This document shows, piece by piece, positions 1 through 6,599 of a stretch of DNA of 7,118 bases (positions are counted from its first letter, which is position 1; each line of letters begins with the position of its first letter). Made by a program: the position numbers and the translations under genes. The notes below the pieces were generated by a model. It did not search any database and had not been told where the DNA came from. It saw nothing but the letters and a program-made list of their open reading frames with translations. Origin of the DNA: Planctomycetota bacterium (GTDB lineage Bacteria; Planctomycetota; Planctomycetia; Planctomycetales; Planctomycetaceae); the NCBI GenBank assembly GCA_024278285.1, contig JAJRTM010000369.1, positions 1 through 7,118 of the forward strand. Reading direction: 5' to 3'.

Positions 1-57
1 ATCTAAAATACGCCCACTCTCATCCGCAGGCAAACGGGAGCAACCTTGCTCAAACAT
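1..57 (-). CDS. 5' end of a divergent gene of unknown function (partial)
   Basis: Only the first 19 codons are visible. The frame runs leftward from an ATG at 57-55 and is open to the window edge; the peptide reads MFEQGCSRLPADESGRILD. The main support is the ribosome binding site: on the minus strand a perfect AAGGAG (65-70) sits 7 nt before the ATG, the strongest such site in the window. The peptide has no hydrophobic stretch, so the start does not look like a signal peptide. Function cannot be judged from 19 residues. The gene is divergent from the FAD-oxidoreductase and shares a 181-nt intergenic region with it. The existence of the gene is likely; its identity is unknown. Confidence 0.62.
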   Translation of the reverse strand, partial: MFEQGCSRLPADESGRILD

Positions 58-58
58 A

Positions 59-116
59 TCGCGACTCCTTGCTGGTGTTTGTTTTAGTTCAAACGTAACC
101 TTAGCAAGAGTCGCGA
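59..116 (-). promoter_or_regulatory. Imperfect hairpin covering the leader and RBS of the leftward gene
   Basis: Positions 59-73 (TCGCGACTCCTTGCT) pair with 103-116 (AGCAAGAGTCGCGA): 14 base pairs with one bulged base. The structure continues inward with GGT (74-76) against ACC (98-100) and GTTTG (77-81) against CAAAC (90-94), closing on an 8-nt loop. Read on the minus strand, the stem ends one base before the ATG at 57 and includes the AAGGAG. No T-run follows on either strand, so an intrinsic terminator is unlikely. A cis-acting leader that controls translation is the simplest reading. A protein-binding dyad between divergent promoters is the alternative. Confidence 0.5.
65..70 (-). promoter_or_regulatory. 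Shine-Dalgarno site of the leftward gene
   Basis: The plus strand reads CTCCTT, which is AAGGAG on the minus strand, 7 nt upstream of the ATG at 57-55. It is a full match to the anti-SD core. It lies inside the ATG-proximal arm of the hairpin at 59-116, so it could be masked in the mRNA. Confidence 0.6.
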
Positions 117-130
117 CTTATGAAAACATG

Positions 131-150
131 AACGGTATTGCCGTTAAACG
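131..150. promoter_or_regulatory. Small dyad cluster, possible operator
   Basis: AACGG (131-135) and CCGTT (141-145) form an inverted repeat with a 5-nt spacer. It overlaps a second dyad, CGTT-A-AACG (142-150). The cluster sits midway in the 58-238 intergenic region between divergent genes, a usual place for a regulator site. Such short dyads also arise by chance, so this is only a candidate. Confidence 0.25.
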
Positions 151-171
151 ATCAATTGTAACCGTGCAGAG

Positions 172-177
172 TATAAG
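172..177 (+). promoter_or_regulatory. Possible -10 element for the FAD-oxidoreductase gene
   Basis: TATAAG matches the sigma-70 -10 consensus at 5 of 6 positions and lies 61 nt before the ATG at 239. I could not find a convincing -35 box at 16-18 nt: the closest, TTGTAA at 156-161, is only 10 nt away. Low confidence. Confidence 0.2.
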
Positions 178-225
178 CTAACTGCAATAGTCTTTCGGAT
201 AGCCAACAAATTTTCTGAAACCAGC

Positions 226-231
226 GGAGAG
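226..231 (+). promoter_or_regulatory. Ribosome binding site of the FAD-oxidoreductase gene
   Basis: GGAGAG lies 7 nt before the ATG at 239. It supports this start, which also places the signal peptide exactly at the N-terminus. Confidence 0.55.
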
Positions 232-238
232 ACCATCG

Positions 239-2356
239 ATGAAGTATCAACGAGACCGTTATTTTTCTTTTATCGGCGTCCTGTTTGCAGGTACGTTTTT
301 TTTACTTGGCAGTTTCCATGCAAATGCAGAGTCCCCCGGCAAAGTGCATTCTGCAGATATCGTTATCTACGGTGGAACATCTGCGGGGGTTGTTGCAGCG
401 GTTCAAGCTGTTCGGTTGGGAAAGACGGTTATTCTTATCGAGCCGGGCGTTCATTTGGGCGGACTGACATCTGGCGGGCTTGGCTATACCGATTCCGGAA
501 ACAAAACCGTCGTCGGTGGAATGGCGCTCGCTTACTATCAACGCCTGAAAACAATTTACGATAACTCCAAAACTTGGAAATGGGAAAAAGCGGAAGAGTT
601 CAAAAAATATCAGCCAAAGAAAAAAGCGATCTGGGTCTTTGAACCGCACCTGGCTGAAAAAGTTTATGAGGAACTTGTAGCAGAAAACAACATCCCGGTT
701 TATCGCAACGAACGGCTCGACTTAAAATGTGGTGTCACGAAAAAAGCGAATCAGATTATCGAAATCAAAATGGAATCGGGAAGACGATTCCGTGGCAAGC
801 GTTTTATCGATGCCACTTACGAAGGCGATTTAATGGCTAAAGCGGGGGTGAGCTACACCGTTGGTCGAGAAGCGAATTCGCAATATGGCGAAACGATGAA
901 TGGCGTGCAGAAAGCTCGCGCGGTTTCGCATCAATTTTTTAACCCCGTTAGTGCGTATCTGGTGCCGGGAGATCGCAGCAGTGGACTACTGCCGGGAGTT
1001 CACGGCGATGACCCCGGCGAAGACGGAACCGCAGACCACCGCATCCAGGCTTACTGTTTCCGCATGTGCCTTTCCAACCATCCCGAAAATCGCGTTCCGT
1101 TTCCGAAACCAAAAAATTACGATCCGCTCCGTTACGAACTATTGGCAAGATATCTGCAAACAGGCTGGGACGGCGTGTTCAATAAGTTTGACATGATCCC
1201 CAATCGCAAAACCGATACCAATAATCATGGTGCATTTTCTACCGACAACATCGGCATGAATTACGATTATCCCGAGGGCGATTACAAAACGCGAGAACGC
1301 ATCATCAACGAGCATCGCGATTACGAACAAGGATTTTTCTGGTTTTTGGCGAATGACCCGCGTGTCCCGGAAAAGATTCAAACCCGCATGAATACCTGGG
1401 GATTGGCGAAAGATGAATTTCTCGATAACGAAAACTGGCCACATCAACTTTATGTGCGGGAAGCTCGCAGAATGGTCAGCGATTTTGTGATGACCGAAAA
1501 TCATCTGATTCGCAAATTGGAAACCTTCAAGCCGATTGGAATGGGGTCGTACAATATGGATTCACACAACGTCCAGCGTTATGTGACCGCTGAAGGGTTT
1601 GCAAGAAATGAGGGAGATATTCAAGTCAGTCCGGGTGGACCGTATCCGGTCAGTTATTCTGCGATCGTACCACAAGAGAAAGAATGTGCGAACCTGCTTG
1701 TGCCGGTTTGTCTTTCGTCTTCTCATATCGCGTACGGTTCAATTCGCATGGAGCCGGTCTTTATGATTCTTGGTCAGTCCGCAGCGACGGCTGCCTGTCA
1801 ATCGATCGATCATCAGCAGGCAGTACAAAATATCGATTATCAATTGCTGAAAAAACAACTTCTCAAAGATGGACAGGTACTTGAATATACCGGACCTTAC
1901 CGAAAGCCTCGCGTCGGAATCGCACCAAAATCACTGCCCGGCATTGTCATTGATGATACCCAGGCGACGATGAAGGGAGAATGGAGTCGAAGTTCATCTT
2001 CGGCGATTTTCGTCGGCCCCAGCTATTTGCACGATGCCAATAAATCACAAGGCGAAAAGTCTGTCACCTTCGAATTCAAAGTCCCGCAAGATGGATTCTA
2101 CGAAGTTCGGATTTCTTACGCACACAACCCAAACCGGGCCTCAAATGTTCCTGTCACCATTTATCATTCTGATGGGACTGAAACGAAAATTGTGAATCAG
2201 AAAAAGATACCAACAATTAAGAAGGCATTTGTTTCGCTGGGAACTTACCGTTTCTCAACGCAGACCTCGGCGAAGGTTGTTATTAACAACAAACAGGCAA
2301 ACGGATATGTCATCGCAGATTCTGTCTGGATTGTTCCTGCGAAAAAAGAGAAGTAA
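239..2356 (+). CDS. Exported FAD-dependent oxidoreductase with golvesin/xanthan-lyase-like C-terminal domain
   Basis: The product has 705 residues. Residues 1-30 form a signal peptide: a basic start, a hydrophobic core at about 9-26, and an A-N-A cleavage motif at 28-30, so the protein should be exported. A Rossmann FAD-binding fold follows: DIVIYGGTSAG (40-50), an acidic residue E68 ending the second strand, and GGLTSGGLGYTD (74-85). The matching C-terminal FAD-side segment is at about 496-520 (HIAYGSIRMEP then GQSAATAA). This is the pattern of the FAD_oxidored family (PF12831), whose planctomycete and Bacteroidetes members often carry signal peptides and are often named xanthan lyase-like or simply FAD-dependent oxidoreductase. 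Residues 568-700 form a second domain (GIVIDDTQA, then NRASNVPVTIY at 632-642) resembling the golvesin/Xly carbohydrate-binding-like domain. Substrate is unknown; a polysaccharide or cell-surface glycan role is inferred from the appended domain. It appears monocistronic, with a good RBS and a 291-nt gap after it. Confidence 0.88.
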   Translation: MKYQRDRYFSFIGVLFAGTFFLLGSFHANAESPGKVHSADIVIYGGTSAGVVAAVQAVRLGKTVILIEPGVHLGGLTSGGLGYTDSGNKTVVGGMALAYYQRLKTIYDNSKTWKWEKAEEFKKYQPKKKAIWVFEPHLAEKVYEELVAENNIPVYRNERLDLKCGVTKKANQIIEIKMESGRRFRGKRFIDATYEGDLMAKAGVSYTVGREANSQYGETMNGVQKARAVSHQFFNPVSAYLVPGDRSSGLLPGVHGDDPGEDGTADHRIQAYCFRMCLSNHPENRVPFPKPKNYDPLRYELLARYLQTGWDGVFNKFDMIPNRKTDTNNHGAFSTDNIGMNYDYPEGDYKTRERIINEHRDYEQGFFWFLANDPRVPEKIQTRMNTWGLAKDEFLDNENWPHQLYVREARRMVSDFVMTENHLIRKLETFKPIGMGSYNMDSHNVQRYVTAEGFARNEGDIQVSPGGPYPVSYSAIVPQEKECANLLVPVCLSSSHIAYGSIRMEPVFMILGQSAATAACQSIDHQQAVQNIDYQLLKKQLLKDGQVLEYTGPYRKPRVGIAPKSLPGIVIDDTQATMKGEWSRSSSSAIFVGPSYLHDANKSQGEKSVTFEFKVPQDGFYEVRISYAHNPNRASNVPVTIYHSDGTETKIVNQKKIPTIKKAFVSLGTYRFSTQTSAKVVINNKQANGYVIADSVWIVPAKKEK

Positions 2357-2422
2357 CGGCTGCTAATAATGGTATTTCTAACGGTTAATTCCTTTGTGAC
2401 TTTAGCAAATCATCAAGGTGCT

Positions 2423-2443
2423 TTTTGGTGTCGGCTACCAAAA
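2423..2443. repeat. Small AT-rich inverted repeat
   Basis: TTTTGGT (2423-2429) and ACCAAAA (2437-2443) form a perfect 7-bp stem with a 7-nt loop. Read leftward, the stem ends in a T-run, but no leftward gene ends here. Its function is unclear. Confidence 0.3.
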
Positions 2444-2456
2444 TAAACCAGCCGTG

Positions 2457-2470
2457 CTGGGAATTCCCAG
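2457..2470. repeat. Perfect 14-bp palindrome next to a second hairpin
   Basis: CTGGGAATTCCCAG is a perfect dyad with no spacer, as expected for a site bound by a symmetric dimeric protein. It overlaps a small hairpin CCAGC-CGT-GCTGG (2448-2460), so the two folds exclude each other. Position about 180 nt before the kinase start allows an operator role, but this is not shown. Confidence 0.35.
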
Positions 2471-2526
2471 TTCTAAATTGCAATGCCTGTTACAACAAGT
2501 CATACTGGGCATGCTGTTCCTTTCAA

Positions 2527-2565
2527 AAGCTGTGTATCGAACACGGCTTCTGTTTGTTATTCTCA
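2527..2565 (+). terminator. Candidate intrinsic terminator after the oxidoreductase gene
   Basis: AAGCTGTGT (2527-2535) pairs with ACACGGCTT (2541-2549) to give 9 bp including one G-T pair, with a 5-nt loop. A T-rich tail (CTGTTTGTTATTCT) follows. It lies 170 nt after the oxidoreductase stop and 99 nt before the kinase start, where separation of the two transcription units is expected. The T-run is interrupted, so termination may be partial. Confidence 0.4.
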
Positions 2566-2647
2566 TGAAAATGCGGGCACCATATTTTAGTTGTTATTCG
2601 ATAAATTCCTCTCTTCTCATCGCATTCATAAATAGAGAAATTGAATC

Positions 2648-4138
2648 ATGCCCACTGATCAGACAGGTAACCAGAACACGCCGACTTCGTCTGGGAATAA
2701 GAAAAAAACCCCTACACCCAAAAAGAAGAAAGCCCAACAATTAGGCGATTTCCGTCTTCTTAAAAAACTGGGACAGGGAGGCATGGGGGCTGTCTATCTG
2801 GCTCATCAGATCAGCCTTGATCGCAAATGTGCGTTGAAGGTGATGGCTCCTGCGATTGCAGAAAACAAAATTTTTGTCGAACGTTTCATTCGTGAAGCAC
2901 GCGCGATGGCGAAGATTGAACACCCCAATGTGGTTCGCTGTTACGCGGTAGGCGAAGATAAAGGAGTTAACTATGTCGCCATGGAATTGATCGATGGCTC
3001 CAGCATGCAGGATTGGATCGATACCAAAACTACGCTGGAAGTTGGAGATGCGTTGCACGTTATTATTGTCTGTGCGCAAGCTCTGGCTCATGCTCACAAA
3101 ATGAAGATCATTCATCGCGATATCAAACCAGATAACATTCTGGTGACCAAAAATGGAGCCGTCAAACTGGCAGACCTCGGCTTAGCCAAAATGACTGATG
3201 AAGATCAATCGATGACGCAATCGGGCACCGGACTGGGGACACCACTTTACATGCCCCCCGAACAGGCACGCAATGCGAAGTATGTCGATGCACGCAGCGA
3301 TATTTATGCGTTAGGTTGCACCCTCTATAAATTCCTGACCGGAACCACACCGTACAAGGGCGATTCTACACTCGAATTAATTCTTGCCAAAGAAAAAGGA
3401 AAGTTCACTTCCACTGCAAAAATTAATAAGTCCGTCCCTGCCAAACTCGATTTGATGATCGATAAAATGATCGCCAAGAAAAAAGAGCATCGCTACCAGT
3501 CGTGTGAAGAACTGTTGGCAGACGTGCTCTCGTTGGGGCTGGAAAATCAAACACTCAGCTTTATTGAATCTGACGAAAAAGTGATGCTTGGCGCAGCGTC
3601 TGCTTCTTCGATGCAGTCTGGCAAGCAGACCGCCGCCCACATTCAAGAAAAAACGGTGAGTCTTCCTTCCAAATCTTCTCGCGATCAAGGGAAAGAGCAA
3701 CAAGCTCAAAAAGCACAGGAATCGAAAGGAACCTGGTTCGTTCGCTTCAAAGATCGTACCGGGAAAGAGCAGGTCAAACGCATGCCTGTAGACCAGATCC
3801 ATCGAGGACTCGCGACAAAACTTCTGGATGAAACAACGCATTTAACCAAAAATAAGAATGCAAAGTGGGTGGGCATTGGTAGCGTCCCAGAATTTAAGCA
3901 ACAGGTTAACGAACTGATTATGGAGAAGGAATCTGGCAGCCGCAAGACAGAAATGAAATCGCTTTACGAGAAAATCGATAAGCAACATTCCCGTCGCAAA
4001 TGGTGGCGACTTCTCGAAAATTACAAAAATGGAACCATCGGTTTAATCGGTTTGATTGTCTGGCTCGCCCTGATTGGGCTTGTCGGTTATGGTCTGTTTC
4101 TCGCCTATCCAACCGTCCTGAAAATGGTGACTGGCTGA
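2648..4138 (+). CDS. Membrane-anchored Ser/Thr protein kinase (Hanks type) with C-terminal GYF-like domain
   Basis: The product has 496 residues. A Lys/Thr/Pro-rich leader (about 1-31) precedes a full kinase domain (about 35-300): glycine loop GQGGMGAV (42-49), ATP lysine K64 in ALKV, helix-C glutamate E83, catalytic loop HRDIKPDN (156-163, base D158), metal aspartate D176 in DLG (usually DFG), PPE at 203-205 in place of APE, and SDIYALG (217-223). All catalytic residues are present, so it should be active. A low-complexity Ser/Gln/Lys linker follows, then a compact domain at about 361-417 (GTWFVRF to VPEF) that resembles a GYF_2-type module; this assignment is tentative. One transmembrane helix lies at about 463-487 with only about 9 residues beyond it. 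The kinase therefore faces the cytoplasm and has almost no external sensor, unlike PASTA kinases. The start has only a weak AGAGA upstream. The stop is 5 nt before ddl. Confidence 0.9.
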   Translation: MPTDQTGNQNTPTSSGNKKKTPTPKKKKAQQLGDFRLLKKLGQGGMGAVYLAHQISLDRKCALKVMAPAIAENKIFVERFIREARAMAKIEHPNVVRCYAVGEDKGVNYVAMELIDGSSMQDWIDTKTTLEVGDALHVIIVCAQALAHAHKMKIIHRDIKPDNILVTKNGAVKLADLGLAKMTDEDQSMTQSGTGLGTPLYMPPEQARNAKYVDARSDIYALGCTLYKFLTGTTPYKGDSTLELILAKEKGKFTSTAKINKSVPAKLDLMIDKMIAKKKEHRYQSCEELLADVLSLGLENQTLSFIESDEKVMLGAASASSMQSGKQTAAHIQEKTVSLPSKSSRDQGKEQQAQKAQESKGTWFVRFKDRTGKEQVKRMPVDQIHRGLATKLLDETTHLTKNKNAKWVGIGSVPEFKQQVNELIMEKESGSRKTEMKSLYEKIDKQHSRRKWWRLLENYKNGTIGLIGLIVWLALIGLVGYGLFLAYPTVLKMVTG

Positions 4139-4143
4139 TTGAT

Positions 4144-5079
4144 ATGCGAGTTATTGTTTTAATGGGAGGAAATTCTGCGGAGCGAGCCATCAGCTTGCAA
4201 AGTGGTCGCGCGGTAGCGAACGCATTGGAATTTTCAGGGCATCAAGTTGATCGCATTGACCCAGCCGAGACGAATCTTTGCTCGTTCAACTGGCCTGTGT
4301 GTGATGTAATTCTCATCGCTTTACATGGTACGTTCGGCGAAGATGGTCAGCTTCAGACGATCCTCGAAAAAACAAATATCCCTTATACCGGGAGTGATCC
4401 AACAGCTTCACGATTAGCGTTTCATAAATCAGAAGCAAAGCATATTTTCAAACAGCACAACATCCCAACACCCGAGGCGATCACATTTTCTGACGAGACC
4501 TGCTTGGTGGAACTTGAACAACGCGCACAACAACTTGGTTACCCTTTGTTCGTCAAGCCGGAGGCTCAAGGTTCGAGTATTGGTGTGTCGTTGGTCAAGC
4601 AGCCGCAGGAATTACAGGCAGCAATTGAACTTTGCCTGGAATACGATTCGCTGGGACTGATCGAAAAAGCGATCACGGGGAGTGAATGGACGCTGGGCCT
4701 GTTTGAGGAAACGGTCTTTCCGATTATTCAAATAAATTTCAACACTCAATTTTATGATCATCACGCAAAGTACGAAGATGAATCAACCAGTTTTGTTTTC
4801 GATGCCAATCTTGCTTGCGATGTCAAACAGAAACTTATCTCTACAGGAACGGCTGCCTACAAGGCACTCGGTGCAAGCGGGGTAGCGCGTGTTGATCTGA
4901 TTCTCGATCAGCAGGCAGAACCCTGGGTTTTGGAAGTCAATACAATTCCCGGCATGACAGATCACAGTAATATTCCGTTAGCTGCCAAAGAAATGGGATG
5001 GTCCTTTCCTGAGTTATGTGAAAAAATATGTTTCGCTGCAATGGAAACAAAAAAAAATCCACTCATGAATCAAGAATAA
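4144..5079 (+). CDS. ddl: D-alanine--D-alanine ligase
   Basis: The enzyme joins two D-alanines using ATP to give the dipeptide that ends the peptidoglycan stem; it is cytoplasmic and of the ATP-grasp fold. The product has 311 residues, close to E. coli DdlB (306). Motifs in order: GGNSAER (8-14, E13 binds the first D-Ala), ALHGTFGEDG (H61), K95 and K138 for ATP, the KPEAQGSSIG loop (138-147, S144), FYDHHAKY (203-210, Y210), RVD (249-251), EVNTIPGMTDHS (264-275, metal ligands E264 and N266, S275). These match DdlB E15, H63, K97, K144, S150, Y216, R255, D257, E270, N272 and S281 with constant offsets. Y210 favours D-Ala-D-Ala over D-Ala-D-lactate products. The ATG at 4144 is preferred: the frame extends to 4000 inside the kinase gene, but those extra residues do not resemble Ddl. 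No good RBS precedes it, which suggests translational coupling to the kinase. Confidence 0.94.
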   Translation: MRVIVLMGGNSAERAISLQSGRAVANALEFSGHQVDRIDPAETNLCSFNWPVCDVILIALHGTFGEDGQLQTILEKTNIPYTGSDPTASRLAFHKSEAKHIFKQHNIPTPEAITFSDETCLVELEQRAQQLGYPLFVKPEAQGSSIGVSLVKQPQELQAAIELCLEYDSLGLIEKAITGSEWTLGLFEETVFPIIQINFNTQFYDHHAKYEDESTSFVFDANLACDVKQKLISTGTAAYKALGASGVARVDLILDQQAEPWVLEVNTIPGMTDHSNIPLAAKEMGWSFPELCEKICFAAMETKKNPLMNQE

Positions 5080-5087
5080 GCCCCCTC

Positions 5088-6599
5088 ATGAAAAACGGTA
5101 ATTCAATGGATGCTAGCCTGCTTGAAATGTCAGGGATCTCGAAAAAGTTCGGGCCGACTGTCGCCTTGGATAATGTCTCCTTTTCCATACAGCCTGGCCA
5201 TGTGACTGCGTTGATTGGTGAAAACGGGGCAGGGAAAAGTACGTTGATGCGATTGCTCAGCGGGGCGATTCTGCCAGATGCCGGGACGATGCAGCTTGCG
5301 GGAAATTCTTATACACCTCAACACCCTCACGATGCCCGTCTTAGTGGCATCAGCATGATCTATCAGGAGTTGACGATTGCAGAAGATTTGAGCATTGAAG
5401 ATAATATTATGCTTGGTTGTGAATCGTCTCGATTCGGTTTTCTCAATCACGCCGAGCAATACAAACGGATTCAGAATGTTCTCGAACTACTCGGACTGGA
5501 TCACATTTCCCCCCAAACGCCTGCCCGGTTACTCTCTTCTGCTCAACAGCAACTGGTGGAAATCGCCAGGGCGTTGGTTGTTGAATCGCGTGTTGTTATT
5601 TTTGATGAACCGACCAGTTCGTTAACCGCTCAAGACACCGAAAAGCTGTTTCAGGTTATTCGAACCCTTAAAAAGCGAGGCTTGGGGATCGTTTATATCA
5701 GCCATTTTCTGGAAGAAGTGCGAGAAATTTGTGATAATTATATCGTTTTGCGTGACGGACAAAGTGTGGGTAGCGGCGAACTGGAAAGCATCACCGATGA
5801 CGATATCGTCCGCTTAATGATTGGACGTGAAGTGAACGATTTGTTTCCGCAAGTTCCTCATGAGGCAGGTGATATTATTTTGGAAACAAAGAAATTGTGC
5901 GGAGAGAAAACCCCCACCGATATTTCTTTTGAACTACGAAGAGGAGAAATTATGGGGCTGTCGGGGTTGATCGGTTCAGGACGTACCGAACTGCTGCGTC
6001 ATTTGTACGGCTTGGATGAAATACGTCATGGAGAAGTGAAAATGGCCTCTGTTTCTTTTCGCCCATCGCCCAGGCGATCTGTCCAGGCAGGAATAGGGTT
6101 CGTTTCGGAAGACCGTAAGACAGAAGGTCTTGCACAAGGGATGTCCATCGAAGATAACCTGACCCTGTCCGCTTTAGAGCCTTATTCCCGTTGGGGATTT
6201 CTTGATCTGAATCATAGACGAAACTCATCACTGGAGTGGATGGATCGACTGCAGGTTAAAGCGGCTTGTTCTGCCCAATCAATCAGCGACCTTTCAGGCG
6301 GGAATCAACAGAAAGTTGCGATTGCTCGAATTATGCACCAGGACGCAGAGATTCTCCTTCTGGATGAACCGACTCGCGGTATCGATGTGGGAACCAAAGC
6401 GGAAATTTATCGACTGATTGGTGAATTGGCGGCAGCCGGGAAAGCGATCTTGTTTGTCAGTTCGTATCTTCCAGAACTGATCGCGATTTGTGATCGGATA
6501 GGCGTGATGTCGCAAGGTCATCTTGTTGATGTGCGGGCAAGATCGGATTGGACAGAAGAAGAAATTATGCAGGTGGCAACCGCTATTGTCCGCCATTAA
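5088..6599 (+). CDS. RbsA-type sugar ABC transporter ATP-binding protein (two fused nucleotide-binding domains)
   Basis: The product has 503 residues from the ATG at 5088. An ATG at 5106 (497 residues) aligns even better with the RbsA start; the frame also extends to 5028 inside ddl. Neither start has a clear RBS. The first domain has Walker A GENGAGKST (44-52), Q-loop IYQE, a degenerate signature LSSAQQQ (149-155), Walker B VVIFDEP (169-175) and H-loop YISH. The second has the family-typical altered Walker A GLIGSGRTE (293-301, Arg for Lys), signature LSGGNQQ (402-408), Walker B with LDEPTRG (425-431), and Ser in place of the H-loop His. This matches RbsA/MglA/XylG-type ATPases, which drive uptake of ribose, galactose or related sugars at the inner membrane face. 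It follows ddl by 8 nt, so it is probably co-transcribed. No permease or binding-protein gene follows, so the substrate cannot be named. Confidence 0.92.
   Translation: MKNGNSMDASLLEMSGISKKFGPTVALDNVSFSIQPGHVTALIGENGAGKSTLMRLLSGAILPDAGTMQLAGNSYTPQHPHDARLSGISMIYQELTIAEDLSIEDNIMLGCESSRFGFLNHAEQYKRIQNVLELLGLDHISPQTPARLLSSAQQQLVEIARALVVESRVVIFDEPTSSLTAQDTEKLFQVIRTLKKRGLGIVYISHFLEEVREICDNYIVLRDGQSVGSGELESITDDDIVRLMIGREVNDLFPQVPHEAGDIILETKKLCGEKTPTDISFELRRGEIMGLSGLIGSGRTELLRHLYGLDEIRHGEVKMASVSFRPSPRRSVQAGIGFVSEDRKTEGLAQGMSIEDNLTLSALEPYSRWGFLDLNHRRNSSLEWMDRLQVKAACSAQSISDLSGGNQQKVAIARIMHQDAEILLLDEPTRGIDVGTKAEIYRLIGELAAAGKAILFVSSYLPELIAICDRIGVMSQGHLVDVRARSDWTEEEIMQVATAIVRH

Larger units (their letters stand above)
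2357..2647. other. Intergenic region between the oxidoreductase and the kinase gene
   Basis: These 291 nt show no believable gene. A rightward frame from 2418 runs into the kinase gene, but its peptide is rich in Cys, Leu and Phe, resembles no family I know, and has no ribosome site. The region holds a perfect palindrome (2457-2470), adjacent small hairpins (2423-2443 and 2448-2460) and a terminator-like stem at 2527-2549. The promoter of the kinase-ddl-ABC unit is expected here, but I see no -35/-10 pair with proper spacing. Confidence 0.6.

Noticed and set aside
59..116. Hairpin as an intrinsic terminator of an upstream gene
   Set aside because: Neither strand has a T-run after the stem, and both flanking genes start, rather than end, at this region.
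2418..2744. Rightward 108-residue frame across the gap and into the kinase gene
   Set aside because: No ribosome site, its composition is unlike a real protein, and its second half is an out-of-frame shadow of the kinase start.
3173..3181. DLG in place of DFG as evidence for a pseudokinase
   Set aside because: The metal-binding Asp is kept, as are K64, E83 and D158, and DLG is seen in active kinases.
3377..3841. Leftward 154-residue frame opposite the kinase gene
   Set aside because: It lies wholly opposite a strongly supported kinase frame, is rich in Phe, Cys and Arg as antisense shadows are, and has no recognisable motif.
4000..4143. Longer ddl start inside the kinase gene
   Set aside because: The added residues are a frame-shifted reading of the kinase membrane helix and do not match Ddl. 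The family begins with the M-R-V-I-V-L-M-G-G strand at 4144.
5028..5087. Longer start of the ABC ATPase inside ddl
   Set aside because: The extra residues (M-F-R-C-N-G-N-K-K-K) do not resemble the RbsA N-terminus and lie within the ddl coding end.
5966..5983. Broken Walker A in the second ATPase domain as a sign of inactivation
   Set aside because: Arg in place of the Walker A Lys is normal in the second domain of RbsA-type ATPases (E. coli RbsA has GAGRTE at the same place).
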